Shown in pieces: positions 41,721 to 54,218 of a stretch of DNA of 64,000 bases (its first letter is position 1; each line of letters begins with the position of its first letter). The position numbers and the translations under genes are program-made. A model generated the notes under the pieces. The model was given only the letters and a program-made list of their open reading frames with translations. It did no database searches and was not told the DNA's origin. This DNA is from Engraulis encrasicolus (lineage: Eukaryota; Chordata; Actinopteri; Clupeiformes; Engraulidae): NCBI RefSeq assembly GCF_034702125.1, contig NC_085861.1, forward strand, positions 47,283,722 to 47,347,721, given 5' to 3'.

Positions 41721-41792
41721 GGGCTCGTCCGGGATTTGAACCCGGGACCTCTCGCACCCTAAGCGAGAATCATACCCCTAGACCAACGAGCC
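41721..41792 (-). tRNA. tRNA-Pro (anticodon AGG)
   Basis: This is the fifth member of the group, with the mature sequence of the other AGG copies and a TTTT terminator within 10 bases of the 3' end. It lies about 200 bases beyond the small hAT-type element at the nt5c3a 3' end. Confidence 0.95.
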
Positions 41793-41991
41793 AATATGAA
41801 ATTTTCATATCCTCCAATAGTATTTCTTCATCTTCAAACATGCCACGTTGACTAATTTTGGACTTCCACAACTTTTCTTTCCCAAATAGTCCTCAAGGAT
41901 TTTGCTGCCATCTACAGGCCACTGAAGGTACTCCATTGTCCACGAATAACGGGGCAAGTCTGTAAAAACTGCCCCTCTAGTCAATGTGTGT

Positions 41992-42181
41992 CAGTGGTGT
42001 AGTCTACGTAGAACGCGGGTATACGGAGTATACCCACTTCTAAATTTCAGGGATTTCAGTATACCCACTTAAAATTGATTGATCCATTGTTTTGAATAGC
42101 ACAAATATATACAGTATACCCACTTCAAAAAATGCTCAAATATACAGTATACCCACTTCAAAAAAGTAGACTACACCGCTG
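41992..42181. mobile_element. hAT-type miniature element at the nt5c3a 3' end
   Basis: The element is 190 bp with termini CAGTGGTGTAGTCTAC and GTAGACTACACCGCTG, and 8-bp duplications ATGTGTGT at 41984-41991 and 42182-42189. Internal TATACCCACTTC repeats occur three or more times. It abuts the proposed nt5c3a poly(A) region. Confidence 0.92.
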
Positions 42182-42200
42182 ATGTGTGTGTCTTGTATTT

Positions 42201-42206
42201 TTTATT
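42201..42206 (-). terminator. Candidate nt5c3a polyadenylation signal AATAAA
   Basis: The minus strand reads GAACTGTCAATAAAAAATAC. Cleavage 10-30 bases further would fall at or just inside the hAT-type element 41992-42181. No strong GU-rich element follows, which lowers confidence. Confidence 0.4.
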
Positions 42207-42492
42207 GACAGTTCAACCTCCTCACATGATATGAATTTTAGAAAGGCAACATGCAGATGGTAGCAGCATACACTACTATGCTTGATACAAAGAGGACTTT
42301 ACAATGAGTGCAAATAAAAACAAAAGAAAAAGATACACAGTTCCACCTCAGAGGTGAACATTTTGGAGGTAGTGCGCCTTCGTAGTATCAGACACAAAAC
42401 ACAGGTAAAAAGCATGTGGTGAAAGAGAAAAGAAATCAAGGAAGTAATCCTTTTGAACATAATGTCCAACTCAGCATCTAACCTCCCACCCA

Positions 42493-42727
42493 GTCCTTGT
42501 GCTTGTGGCCTCGTAATGTGAGGAAAGAGGTCATTAGCAATGGAAGTTTTATTCAATGTCTCGCAAAAGCACTATTCAAAGATCAATTTTTCATTTGCAG
42601 TTGGGTTGTTGAATGGGGAAAAGTCCCCCAAAATTTGTTGTGACCAGGCTGACAGCAGGGTAACTTTATTATTTTCTCCACAGAGGCGTGCCGTAAACGT
42701 TAAACACAAGGCCACAAGCGAAAGGAG
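42493..42727. mobile_element. GCTTGTGGCCTCG miniature element, copy A (in the nt5c3a 3' UTR)
   Basis: The ends carry TGCTTGTGGCCTCGT and GGCCACAAGCG in inverted orientation. The core words AAAGTCCCCCAAAATTTGTTG and TATTTTCTCCACAGAGG are shared with copies at 44075-44316 (reverse) and 54219-54460. Confidence 0.7.
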
Positions 42728-43415
42728 GCGGTGGGAGGTGAGATACTGAGTGGGACCCATAGACTCATGTAGATGAGCGACACACAGCCACCATATAGTA
42801 TTGCCTCTAAGTCCTCAGTGTGCGGTTTTTCCTATTGCTTGGAGGAAACCCATGACATATACATTCTATGAAACTAGCATGGAGTGCACAGACAGACACC
42901 CCATGGGAGGTTCATTGTAACACACTCATGGGAACAGTCGATCGGTACGATGTAGGAAAGGTGCCTCCGATCGACCTCCTTAAATCCAGAACCTCACGTT
43001 TGTAATGTAAATCTAGAAACCTCTTTCTCTTATTACATAATAAGAATAATCCAATGATGCAACATAAGCATGCAGGGCCCGTCTGTAATATGACCATATT
43101 ACCCAAACAACCCTTTTTTTCTTTTTAAAACAGTATGTACTTCTGCTTTACATACACTGGAACATTACTCATATAAAAATAAAATCAATGAAAATAGCAC
43201 TAGCAATAATAATGTGCAAATTGAACAAAGTCGATTCACAGACATATGTTTGGTTTTTGTTTGGCTGTCTGTGTATAGCACTGTGGTGTGTCAACTGTGC
43301 CATTCCGTCCAGTTAGCTACTACCCACCAAACAGACATACAGCAAACAGAAGTTGATGGATGTTCAGTGATTCAAAAATAAAACAGACATAGACACACAC
43401 GCACGCACGCGACGT

Positions 43416-43485
<70 letters not shown>

Positions 43486-43534
43486 AAAACAAGAACAGTT
43501 CATTGATGAGGAGCCAAGTTGTCTTTAAAAACAA

Positions 43535-43613
<79 letters not shown>

Positions 43614-43874
43614 TTGGGGGGGGGGTATGAACATGAGGTGGCCCAGAAGAAGTCTTGAAGAGATGTGTAAGTTGGCTGAAGTGGTGTGGTGTTGATGGGG
43701 TGGGTTTTGGGCTGGACTGGACTGAACTGCGGTAGACAAAATCCCCAAAGGTCTCAGGTAGCTGGTGTCCCAGTGGTCTGGAGAAGGGGACGTTCATGAA
43801 TGAAGGGTTGGTGGTGGGGGGCATAGGATGTGGGTAGGCGAGCGGGCGGGGGGGTGACACCTTTGGCTGACCGT

Positions 43875-43976
43875 TCACAGGATCCTCTGGAGGATAGAAT
43901 TGGGCACTTCCAGACTCTCGTCCTTCACCAGGACGATGTCGTAAGAGTCCATGAACTTCTCCAAACGCTCCTCCAC
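43875..43976 (-). CDS. nt5c3a: nt5c3a terminal coding exon 9
   Basis: This exon holds 34 codons including the stop, reading [20 protein letters not shown] then [13 protein letters not shown], with TGA at 43877-43875. The acceptor is TTTCCTCGCAG. The human C terminus reads [20 protein letters not shown] and ends QKIL, so the end of the protein is certain. Confidence 0.97.
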   Translation of the reverse strand: MEERLEKFMDSYDIVLVKDESLEVPNSILQRIL

Positions 43977-44074
43977 CTGCGAGGAAAGCAAGAGGGTTAC
44001 ATGAGCAACATATACATGTGTGCGCACGCTCTCTCACACACACTTCTTTCTAATATGCAGACTCCAGTGCTCGA

Positions 44075-44316
44075 CCTGTGCTTGTGGCCTCGTGTTTCGC
44101 TGACACCCCATCTCCGTGGAGAAGCTGACACCCCACCTCCGTGGAGAAAACGTTTCCCCCGCTGTCAACCTAGCCACAAAAACGTTTGGGGGACTATTCT
44201 TCATTTACAATCCCGATTGCAAATGAGAAAATGACATTAGAATTGTGCTTTTGGCGAGATATTGAAATACACTTCTGTCGTCAGTAAGACATCACGAGGC
44301 CACAAGCAGACAAGGG
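44075..44316. mobile_element. GCTTGTGGCCTCG miniature element, copy B (last nt5c3a intron)
   Basis: It begins TGTGCTTGTGGCCTCGTG and ends CACGAGGCCACAAGCAGACA. The core is in the opposite orientation to copy A and shares TCCGTGGAGAAAA and TTTGGGGGACTATTCTTC. A CTGACACCCCNTCTCCGTGGAGAA unit is duplicated in tandem near 44100-44145. Confidence 0.7.
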
Positions 44317-44838
44317 AGCAAGGGAGTTCGGATATTGGAAAGAACTCACATACTACACATGCACCACCTAGTGTCCTGAAATTGAGGGGAAAATATCCAA
44401 CTTTCATCTTTGTTGCACCAGCGCAAGGGTTGAGTGTTTTTGGTCTCATTGTTCACTAAGGCGGTGGAAGAGCTACCCCATCATACAGTATCTGCACACA
44501 AGCAAATACAGAGCACCTCAGGCCCGGGTCAGAACCACGTTAACGGCAGGGACACATGCACGCGAATTTGGAATTTGGAAGTGAAGCGCACTCTGCCATT
44601 CAGTCCTTTAAGAGGAGCACAGTGGGGCAAAAGCAAGCAAACAGGGGCAAAGCCAGGCGAAAATATTCAGCCAAGTTTAATATTATGCAAATGAGGAGGA
44701 AATTGATTTGATTCGCCGCTGCAACCTGTTGACCGTTTAGATGTGAGAACGGAACACTGCATTTCGCCCGCCTTTGTTTCGCTCCTGTCGCCTCCATGTG
44801 TCCCACTCCCCGGTGTAAAAACCCTTGCACTAGATCAC

Positions 44839-45039
44839 CTTGTCGTTGAGGAAGCCGATCTTCAGGATGTTCTCCACGTTGGGCACGCCGTCGGCCATGT
44901 TGAGGTCTCCCAGCGAGTCGCCCATCAGGATGATGTTGCAGTTGTCCTTCACCTGCCGGAAGTAGTCGGTGTTGCGCAGCGCCCCGTCGTGCTTGTTGTA
45001 CACGTGGATCAGCTCGCCCTTGAAGCCCCGGATGATGCC
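44839..45039 (-). CDS. nt5c3a: nt5c3a coding exon 8 (HAD motifs III/IV)
   Basis: It has 201 bases and 67 codons, phase 0 at both ends. It starts [20 protein letters not shown] and includes [17 protein letters not shown], in which the two Asp of GDSLGD bind Mg2+, and it ends KIGFLNDK. The acceptor is TCACACCAG and the donor GTGATC, a weaker donor than at the other introns. The GC content is visibly higher than in the flanking introns. Confidence 0.97.
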
Positions 45040-45687
45040 CTGGTGTGAGGAGGAGGAGGAAAAAGACAACAAAAAAAAACCAGAAACGGATCAATCCATA
45101 ACACATGAAAGCCGTTTTCTTAATTCCACGGTCATACAGTAAGAGTTGAGGTCAGATTGAGAAGAATCCACATAAAGGATGAAAGTGAAAGTCAGCCTGG
45201 TTGGTCATGGTGATTATACAGAATCCACAGAGTGTTACATTTCAGACCAAAAATTTGTTATTTTCAAATTGTATCAATGAGTCAAATGACATTTTAGGCA
45301 TGTTGAGAAAACAAATAACTATAGCCAATTTTGTGAGGAAGTTCTGAAAATCCATTATAACTAGATATATCAACTATGTTACGTTTGTTCCCATGCTTTA
45401 CAATATAGCAATGAGGTTGAATTGGGGTCAATGGTGTGTAATGTCACCTTATATAATGTAAACTTGTCTATATACACTCACTATATTAGGAACACTGGTA
45501 CAACTGCTCATTGAGACAAATTTCGGATCAGCCAATCACATGGTGGCAACTCAATGCATTTGTGGATGTAGACATGGTCGAGATGATCTGATGCAGTTCA
45601 AAACGAGCATCATAATGGGGAAGAAAGGTTATTTAAATGACTTTGAACATGGCATGGCTGTCAAGCTAAAAGGGGTCGATTTGAGTA

Positions 45688-46955
45688 CAGTACAGGCCAA
45701 AAGTGTGGACTCAACTCCTCATTAATGCATTCTCTTTATTTTCGTGGATTTTCATTGTGTATTTTCATGGAGGGCATCAAAACTGTGCATGAACACTTGT
45801 AGAATTATGTGCTTGCCAAAAATATCATTCTAGTTGTTGTCCAACAGCAATGCCAGCGGTCTATCCACCTGACATCAACACGGCACAACAGAGGGCCCCA
45901 CCCATTTCAATAAGCTTATTTTTTGTCTATTTTCAAGTGAAAATGCCCAGTCAGTCATGTCAATCTTAATTGAACGTTAGAGTCCTCCAATAACTCACTA
46001 GAATTGTGGAACTAGAATTTTGAGACCTAAAACCTAGTTTTAAATACAAGCACAAGCATTTTACAGACATTTTCTTGATCTTACATTGAGTCACAGCCAG
46101 TTACATGGAGAGGTCAAACCTGTGTTGGAGGGAATCTGGCAGGGGTTTTCACCTTTAGTTTTACTTTTTTACTTCTGTTCCACCTAGATAACTGAGTGCG
46201 TATACATGCAGTACAGTCAGAGATACTGTTGCTAAGGGAATTCCTTTAGAAACAATCTCTGGTTCAGTATCCCGAATATGATCGGGATATTAAGTATCCT
46301 GAATTTGCGTTTGAGCATATAAACACGTCAGTATCCCGAATAAGCCCTTATTCGGGATACTGAGAAATCGGGATATGCTAGGTGGAGTATTCCGACAGAA
46401 GCCGGGATACTGCCGCATCCCGGATACAGGGGCTTCCCATAGAACGCTGTCGCTGGTATCCAGGCTACACGCATTTGAAGAGAATTCTACAATGGCCAAG
46501 AATGTTGACTGGGATATTACGTTCTGTGCTCAAATAAACACCTTATCCCGAATATGATCATAACTGGGATATGCCTCATATTCGGGATACTGAACTGCAT
46601 GTATACGCACTCACTAGCTATGTTGGACCAAGTGACCCATTATCAGATCAAGAAAAGCTTGCTTGTATTGCTTGAATCAATTAAGATTGGCTTGACTGAC
46701 TGGGTGTTTTTGCTTGAAAATAGACAGAAAAATAAGCTTGTTGAAACGTGTGGCACCATCAGTTTTTTTCTGTGTTGACGTCACTGTTTTTTATTAGTTA
46801 TATATTTTCATTTTTTTGTTAAGCACATAATTATACATGTGTTCATGCACAGTTTTGATGCCATCCTTGAAAATGTACTATGTTCTGTAAATAGCCACAA
46901 AAATGAAGAGAATTAATTAAATGAGAAGGTGAGTCCACACTTTTGGCCTGTACTG
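45688..46955. mobile_element. TA-flanked inverted-repeat element inserted in the Tc1 copy
   Basis: Termini CAGTACAGGCCAAAAGTGTG and its inverse (ending GGCCTGTACTG) are flanked by TA at 45686-45687 and 46956-46957. Removing it rejoins the Tc1 coding sequence at GAGTATTTCAG, as expected for a clean TA insertion. It lacks a transposase of its own and contains a third element. Confidence 0.92.
46194..46612. mobile_element. Third-level insertion with GAGTGCGTATACATGCAGT ends
   Basis: The element is 419 bp. The ends GAGTGCGTATACATGCAGT and ACTGCATGTATACGCACTC are perfect inverses, with ACT on both sides (46191-46193 and 46613-46615). The interior repeats the palindrome-rich words CAGTATCCCGAAT and ATTCGGGATACTG. 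A 3-bp target suggests a PIF/Harbinger-type mover, though ACT is not the usual TWA. Confidence 0.85.
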
Positions 46956-47812
46956 TATTTCAGAAAAGACTGATCTGCTGGGATATTCACACACACAACC
47001 ATCTCTAAGGTTTACAAAGAATGGTACGAAAAAGAAAAAAAGAAAGTGAGTAGCAATTCTGTGGGCAAAAATGCCTTGTTGATGGCAGAGGTCAGAGAAA
47101 AATGGCCAGACTGGTTTGAGCTAATACAAAGGCAACATTAAGTCAAATAATCACTCATTACAACCGAGGTATGCATAAGAGAATCCCTGATTACACAGCA
47201 CATCAAATCTTGAGGCAAATGGGCTACAGCAGCAGAAAACCACATTTGGCACCACTCCTGTCAGCTAAGAACAGGAAAATGAGGCAACAATTTGGACAAG
47301 CTCACCATAAAAGACACTAGAAGATCAGAAAAATGTTGCCTGGTCTGATGAGTCTTGATATCTACTGCAACACTCAGGTGGAATGGTCAGAATTTGGCTT
47401 CAACAACACGAAAACATGGGTCAACCCTGCCTTACATCAACGTTTCAGGCTGGGGACATAATGGCATAAGGATATTTTCTTAGCACAAGTTGAGCCAATT
47501 AGTACCAATCTATCTTTGTCAGAATGCCACAGCCTACCTGAGTATTGTTGCAGGCAGTTCAGGCAGTTCTGAAGGCAGAAGGGGGTCCAACCCAGCACTA
47601 GAGAGGTGTTCCTTATTAAGTGGCCGGTGAGTGTAAGTCGTCACTGTCACCGTCAAAATGAATACAGCTTTCTATCCACTTAATTATCCACAGTAACATG
47701 GGTAGTGCCATTCCTACTTGGCTGACAGTTTCTAGTGCTAATTGGTTAGGGTAAGGGCAGAGTAAGTGGGTGCGTGATGACGTGGGCAAACGCTCTGTCC
47801 TTTATTACTTAC

Positions 47813-47975
47813 ATTCTCATCGAAGTCCATGAAGTTGGAGAGCACCTTGACGTTGTTGTGGTAGACGCCGGCCTGGCGGATGATCTCCTCCAGCACGTCA
47901 CCCAGCCCGGCCGAGAAGATGAAGACGGGCACGTTGTGCTGCAGCAGACGGTCAAAGAACTGCTCGTAGCCCTCC
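47813..47975 (-). CDS. nt5c3a: nt5c3a coding exon 7 (HAD motif II)
   Basis: This 163-base exon has one leading base and 54 codons from [20 protein letters not shown] through [20 protein letters not shown] to the end at DFDEN (phase 0). FSAG carries the HAD motif II Ser. The acceptor is CTATGCAG and the donor GTAAGT. A broken duplicate of its first 50 or so bases plus flanking intron lies about 365 bases upstream at 48291-48421. Confidence 0.97.
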
Positions 47976-48290
47976 CTGCATAGACGCAGTCACAGATCGA
48001 GAGACACAGAGGATGACTTGTGTGCACTCACACATCAACTTTACCATTGACGACAGGATAGGTAAATTCCAAGGACATGGTTAAGTGATAAACCTGGCTA
48101 AGTTAACCTACAGGAAGTGGTAAATCTGCTAATAGATACCCCATAGGTGCCATGTAGTAAAAAAAAGAGGACTTCAGGCTCCTCTTTTACATTATTTACC
48201 ACTACTTTAAGGTTAACTTAACCTGTTTTACTACTGAGCCGGACTCTTGGAATAGTCTCAGGGTTGCTGAGATGAACTGTGGATTGGATA

Positions 48291-48421
48291 CGGGCACGCC
48301 GTGCTGCAGCAGACGGCAAAGAACTGCTCGTAGCCCTCCCTGCATAGACACACACGTCACAGCAGGAGACACAGAGGATAACTGATGATAACTTGCTCAA
48401 ACAACAACTCTACCATTGACA
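48291..48421 (-). pseudogene. Broken duplicate of the 5' part of nt5c3a exon 7 with flanking intron
   Basis: About 130 bases repeat 47926-48051. The copy includes the exon 7 acceptor region (CTATGCAG), the bases encoding [12 protein letters not shown] and about 75 bases of upstream intron ending in the shared CATTGAC-type boundary. A T is missing relative to the true exon (AGACGGCAAAG against AGACGGTCAAAG on the plus strand), so the copy is frameshifted. No donor follows. It is a local duplication, not a usable exon, although its acceptor is intact. Confidence 0.85.
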
Positions 48422-49069
48422 ACATACCCCATACTGACATATTTGCGAGTTACATTTTGTGGATTTCTTTTTCGCAGCACATGAAATTGAAGCAATTTGT
48501 CAGCATTATTGATTGAGTGAGTACACAAACAGAACACCCTGCTTAGGACTTGTGCAAAGAGGGTGACAAGTTAAACTTCTGGAAATCCCAAAATATCCCC
48601 GTCCAAAATTAGCCTGGTCCTGGCCATCCCATAATACTACCATTTCATTTCGTATTTATGGTTTGGAGGTTGTTTGATCTGACGCGATTGCAGGAAGCAG
48701 GAAGGACAGTTTCGGGAAAATCAGGATTTAATTTATAAGTTGTTGAACAAACATGTCTGACGTCTATCTATGGCGATGTAGGACCGTTTAACAGACATGT
48801 CTGACAGAACATCCTACCGTAGGATAAATGTACAATGTAGGACCGTTTGTCAGAACACCGGCGCAAATCCTACTGGTCAACATGGCTCCACAGAAAACAG
48901 GTACCAGACGGAGTGCGGAGCCAAGTCTCTTGGCGGAAGTACGTAGGATGGTGCGCGAGGCTAGTCCAAAATGACCATCTCTACTATTGTGCAACACATT
49001 TCAAACAGCCCATACAGAATGTTTAATGGGTGTTTTCTGCAGATCCGGTGTGTGTGAGTGAGATCTTAC

Positions 49070-49159
49070 CTCAGAGCCGCATCAGATTCTCTCACCACCT
49101 CTGGCAGCTTGTCTTTCTGAAGTCTCTGCTCCACCAGTAACGTGTGCGATTTGAAATAC
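49070..49159 (-). CDS. nt5c3a: nt5c3a coding exon 6
   Basis: It covers 90 bases. The first base completes Trp, then YFKSHTLLVEQRLQKDKLPE and VVRESDAAL follow, and the last two bases start a split Arg codon. The acceptor is CTCTGTCAG and the donor GTAAGA. It aligns with human YTKSHGLLVQQALPKAKLKE and is moderately diverged, as expected for the cap-domain surface. Confidence 0.95.
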
Positions 49160-49514
49160 CTGACAGAGTAGCAACAGCCGTAGTTATTATTCAAACGTGC
49201 CTTCTTGCCAGAACATATACCTATATATTCAGGCACATGCTCAGGTGGCATGTGGCACAACATGCACTGTATATTTATGCGCACATGTAGACACTATGTT
49301 GGTCATATGCAATGGGGATATATGGACAAAAAGCAGAATATAAACAAGGCTTACACACAAGTTGTGTACAATACAAATCAAATAAGCATGCACCTGTGTG
49401 ATTTCTTTCATGATAGTGATGTGCATATCTTTACACCGTTACCCAGCATGTGTGCATTCATAGGGTTAAATCTAAGCATCTGAAGAAATGTAACGTGTGT
49501 GTATGTGACCTCAC

Positions 49515-49600
49515 CATTCGACCATGAATGGATACTTCTCCTCCATGGTGAGATGGGGGTCTATCTCAATGGGATAGTACGTCTCTTTGAGCTGAAGCAG
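49515..49600 (-). CDS. nt5c3a: nt5c3a coding exon 5
   Basis: It spans 86 bases, starting in phase 0, reading LLQLKETYYPIEIDPHLTME then EKYPFMVE, and ending with TG of a split Trp codon. The acceptor is GTTCTTAG and the donor GTGAGG. It is part of the cap domain that covers the active site and shapes substrate choice in this family. Confidence 0.96.
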
Positions 49601-49773
49601 CTAAGAACACGTGGAAACAGGAGGATTATGTGTAAGCAACCAAATCATCAGTGTTTGTTTTTCAAATCCTTTTTGTTTATAAAACTTTGGATAAAAACGA
49701 CTTCCTTGAGGTCTTCACTATTCATCCAAATGATGGTAGTCTACTATCAATCGGATATTTAAAATAATATTAC

Positions 49774-49820
49774 CTGTTTACGGCACTCATCTGTAACAAG
49801 TTTGCAGTTATCGATAATAT
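49774..49820 (-). CDS. nt5c3a: nt5c3a coding exon 4
   Basis: This 47-base exon completes the split Asn codon and continues IIDNCKLVTDECRKQ. The acceptor is TTTTTCACAG and the donor GTAATA. It starts in phase 1 and ends in phase 0. The human counterpart reads NIIDNCKLVTDECRKK, so this exon is almost unchanged. Confidence 0.96.
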
Positions 49821-49947
49821 CTGTGAAAAAAAGGAACCATTACAGTAAATGCCAGAAAAACACTCTTACCCAATGAATTATATGTGTACTTCAGCAGAGG
49901 AGTTTAAAAAACCCTGCCAAGTCAAACTCAAGACGAGGGTTACTTAC

Positions 49948-50017
49948 TGTGACAAGATGGACAGCGTTTTCCATTGATTGCAAATTTACTTAATGTCATA
50001 TCAAAATCTGTGATTAT
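49948..50017 (-). CDS. nt5c3a: nt5c3a coding exon 3 (HAD motif I)
   Basis: The exon is 70 bases, encoding [20 protein letters not shown] and SCH plus one base that completes Asn with the next exon. DFDMT is HAD motif I: the first Asp is the phosphoryl-accepting nucleophile and the second the acid/base. The acceptor TTCTTCAG has a long pyrimidine tract and the donor is GTAAGT. It ends in phase 1. Confidence 0.97.
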
Positions 50018-51356
50018 CTGAAGAAGAGAGAAAAGAAAAATAAGGAATTGCCATCAAGGAATTTTCAAGATAGTGCTTGAGTCCTAAAAAGCACCTGACC
50101 GCATCTCTACCTCCATATCTACAACCACAACTCTATACATAATACATTTACAGGTAAAAAGTAACTCGAAGTTTCCTTCAACACGTTGCCATCAACAGCT
50201 TTTACCTAACCAACAGGTAAACCAGTTTATTTATTAGTCAGTTCAAAGTTCCATGCACAGCTTCTAGGTCTAACTTGTACAAAATGCAGCAGCAAGGGTT
50301 CTTACAAAAACAAGGAAGTTCGACCACATTACTCCAATTTTAAGATCGCTGCATTGGCTCCCAGTAAGCTACAGAATTGATTTTAAGGCAATGCTTCTTG
50401 TGTTTAAATCATTAAATGGAATGGGACCCACATATCTACTGGATATGTTTCAGCTGTATGCACCAACCAGGTCACTAAGGTCAACGGAGAAGAATTTGCT
50501 GGTGATTCCAAAAGTTAAAACAAAGTGTGGAGAGGCATACTTTAGCTTCTATGCTTCAAAGCTTTGGAAACAGCTTCCAGATGACATAAAAAAGGCACCC
50601 ACTATTGATAGCTTTAAATCTAGACTCAAGACAAAGCTGTTCTCAGATGCTTTCCCCTAGCTTAAATTATATATCATTCTTATTTTTTTTATTTTTATGT
50701 TTATTTTATTTTATTTTTACCTTATGTTTTATCTTAATGTTTTAAATGTTCTTTGACTCTAATTTATTTCCTTTTTTCTTACCTGCTTCCTTTCTTTTTG
50801 CATTTGTTAATTTTGTGAAGCACATTGAATTGCACCTGTGTATAAAATGCGCTATACAAATAAACTTGCCTTGCCTTGCCTTGCCTAGGTGCTGGTAAAC
50901 GCAGGAGTGTATACTTCAAAAGAAAGAAGTTTACCGCACACTTTCTTGACTTTATGCTTGTTTATTCAGAGCGCTCTGAATAAGATTCGCTCTGAATAAA
51001 CGAGCATAAAGTCAAGAAAGTGTGCGGTAAACTTCTTTCTTTTGCAGTTTATTTATTAATCAGAGTCAGGTCCGGTCACAACTACAGACAATACTTTCCT
51101 GTACAATAAACACAATATATAACCCGGCTCTAGTCAAATCTGTGTAGTTCCGCACAACTCTGTAAGAGATCTGTGCATAGATCCGTGTGAGCTGTGCTGG
51201 ACTAGATTCGACGACTTGTCCGTCCTTGCCACCAATTAATTACTTCAAAAGCATTCTCTGTTCATCTTTGAAAAAAATCTATATGTGCAGTGTTTCCCAT
51301 ACATTGAGGAAACTATGGCGGCCCGCCATAGTTTAAATTTGGCCGCCATAGTTTAC

Positions 51357-51387
<31 letters not shown>

Positions 51388-54218
51388 CAATTTTTTTTTT
51401 GATATCCGTTTTTGTTAAAAACGATTTGAATTACGATTTTGAATTTCCTTCGCATTTTCCTCCTGGAGTAAATACATCCTATGGACTCTGTATTGGTTAG
51501 ATAAGTAGTCCCACGGTAACACAGAATGAGGGGTAACATCGGGTGAGTAACAGAACATGTGCGCAACGATGCGTTATGACACGCCGATATGCGAGGATCT
51601 TCGTCCAAATCGCTAGTCGCATGCATCATCGCTAACTGCGTTTACATCGCGTGCCGCGTGTAGCCTAAAGGTCAGATTAGACTTCTGCAACTGCGCTCGT
51701 CAAAACTCGCGTGGGAGTGGCCACGAACCAACATTGTATTCATGCATCTGCGAGTTCTGCGAGGTCCGAGGTCTCGTCGCGAGCCACATTTGAAATTGCG
51801 CGATTAGACTACTTTCACTACATTGTAAGCACTGCGGTCATTATTAAGCAATGTTGCTTTCTATCCCGGTTAGCTAGGTATTTTCACACAAATTGCAAAG
51901 GCAATGCACTGGTATTAATCATTATTTGACATACCCAGTCTGTTTTCACGAGCAGAAAATGCAAGCATGTGAAGACAGTTGATTCTGCCGATGTGTGTTT
52001 ACATTCGGTGGAGGAACGGTAGTAAAACCGCAGGCATTGTGCCACGAGTGTTCAACTGATGCATTGGTTGTTACTTAGCTTGTAGCTTCGTGTATTTACA
52101 CACATTTACACACAAGGCATTAATAAAGTTTTTAACAGAATACAGCTCTGCTCTCGCAAACTACTGGCATTGCGCTGCCACAAGAACAGAACAAGGAAGT
52201 AGCGAGACGACCAATCATAGTGCCTTTTTGTCTGCGTACTCCGCGTCCGTCCGACGGATAGTTAGAATTTTTTGGAGGCGCTCGACGACGGGCGCAGAGC
52301 CTCTGAGAGAGGGGCGTGGACTCGCATAGACAGAAAACGGACGGACGCAGATTCTATGCGTCCGAAGCATAAATCTAGCTTAAGGGAAATGTTAGTTGTT
52401 GACATGTATGGAATTCACTTCAATTTGTGCTGTTTCTTGCTTCAGTTGTGGACAAAACGATTGGCCAAACTCACAATAGAAAGCCTTTGCTGTGCTACTG
52501 TCCCAGAGAGCTGAAAAAAAAAAACCTTCATAGAAGAAGTCACACTTAACAGGGGTGTTAACCAATCCAATGAGTTCTCTCATTGCGCTCTCCCTCTCTC
52601 ATAGTAGCCTACTATTTACCCATAACAAATGGTGAATTTCTGAGCCCTTTTTAATTTGTAGCCTATACCACACATATTTTAGAAATAGGGCCTATGTGCC
52701 TTTTATATAGGCCTACCAAATGTTTATCATTTTGAAATTGTTTCAGTTGCTTATGACTTGTGTATGACTGAAATTATCTCTGCATACTATCAGTGCTGCA
52801 TTGCTTTGTAAAGATAGGCTATTCAACACACTTTAAAAACACACTGAAAAGATATGGCCATAGTAGCCTACTGAAAACATTTTGTTCATAATAATGGTGA
52901 TTAATAAATGGTGGTCTTAAATTTTCATACTGACATCCTTGAATTTGACTTGGTAGATCACGGCAGACCATCAACTTCAAAAGTAGATCTTGGTTAAAAA
53001 AGGTTGGGCACCCCTGCTATAGAGAGAACCACAAGTGCTTGAAAGACAGGGATCAAAAGCCTAGTCAAGTTGTTGTAGTTTACTTGGGTTTGGGAGCAAT
53101 ATAAAAAACCTTCAGAGAAGGGACAGTTGGGATGAGTTTACTAACACTCCCTAGGCTTTGTTTTACAGTTGTAATGAGTTTGGTGACAGACCTTCATTGA
53201 CACAGCAGAGGAGACATCGGGCTGCATATAGAAATTAATGTGTAATGAATGTGAATATAGACATAAATGTGTAATATGTTGTTCAGCCCTTTTAATGGGA
53301 GGAATTTGGAAAAAAATGGCCCTGTGACCAGCACCCCTCATGTAGAATGTGTACGCCTACAGATATGTGTGGGGGAAAAGGCATAGCCTACCCTCTAAGA
53401 CCCTTTTTGTCTATGCGTTAACAATTTCACAGTGCTCTTAAATTCTTATCTCTGCTCCTATTTTGTTTTATTATTGTTTCCCAGACCCCTGCATGAGGGA
53501 CGAATGAAACTGTGTTGTAAACAGAAATTATTCACTGTACTGCATTTTTTGACAATGACAATGTACTACTATTATACAAGTCATGGGTAAAATCTTATGT
53601 AGCCTTATTTCTCAAAATATAAATGGCTGAAATATAGGCCCAGGCCTACAGTTTCTCCATGCGCCAATGTCATACTGTAGTCATTGTTTTGCCGTTTTGC
53701 ATTTACGCTGCAAGAATACACCCCCCACCCCTCCCCCCACCCCAAAAAAAAGGCCTGTGTGAGAAGACACCCCCCCCCCCACGGACAAAATAAACCCCGG
53801 CTGCCCCCATAGTTTCCAAAATTTCTGTGGGAAACACTGATGTGGTATAGTCTACAATACAGTTGACACCTGACTCCTCAAGTCACCACTGCTATCTAAA
53901 ACAACAGTCGCTTTTTGACTACATCACATCTCTAAAAAGGCTGTCAGGATGAAAAACTTCTCAAATAACGCAATTCACTAGGCGTGCATTTCTCGAGTTA
54001 CAGTTGCAAACTACGTTAGCTACTTTGTTGTTTGCAAGGCAATTTCCCATTGGCAACTACCCAAGTTGGCTGGCTACTAGCAACTATGCTTTCGAGAAAC
54101 ACAACGTCTGTGTGTGTGTGGAGCTCATGGAGCCACGCCTGGCCTAGTTGTGCTGAAGGAACTACACACATCCAGCAAGAGCCAGACTACAAAATGGGTA
54201 TTCCAATAGGACTTGTGT

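Larger units (their letters stand above)
42185..43874 (-). other. nt5c3a: Probable nt5c3a 3' untranslated region
   Basis: The region between the stop codon and an AATAAA on the minus strand (42206-42201) has no convincing frame. It contains two long CA/TG microsatellites and one of the three copies of the GCTTGTGGCCTCG element. The 150 bases before AATAAA look like ordinary 3' UTR. Without transcripts the extent is inferred; an earlier poly(A) site is possible. Confidence 0.4.
45615..47600 (+). pseudogene. Tc1-family transposase pseudogene
   Basis: It starts MGKKGYLNDFEHGMAV at 45615, which fits the family start MGKKGDLSDFERGMVV. It breaks at the insertion 45688-46955 and resumes at TTTCAGAAAAGACTGATCTG (46958). 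Later pieces match the AMNRGMHKRI-like helix-turn-helix region, the segment around the TGGTCTGATGAGTC catalytic site near 47341, and the C-terminal portion. Stops and deletions make it inactive. Confidence 0.85.
45475..47633 (+). mobile_element. Tc1/mariner transposon copy, interrupted by nested insertions
   Basis: The ends CACTCACTATATTAGGAACA and GTTCCTTATTAAGTGGCCGGTGAGTG are diverged inverted repeats flanked by TA (45473-45474 and 47634-47635). They match the abundant teleost Tc1 family whose ends read CACTCACCGGCCACTTTATT. It fills most of the nt5c3a intron between exons 7 and 8. The 1.27-kb insertion 45688-46955 lies in its transposase gene. Confidence 0.93.
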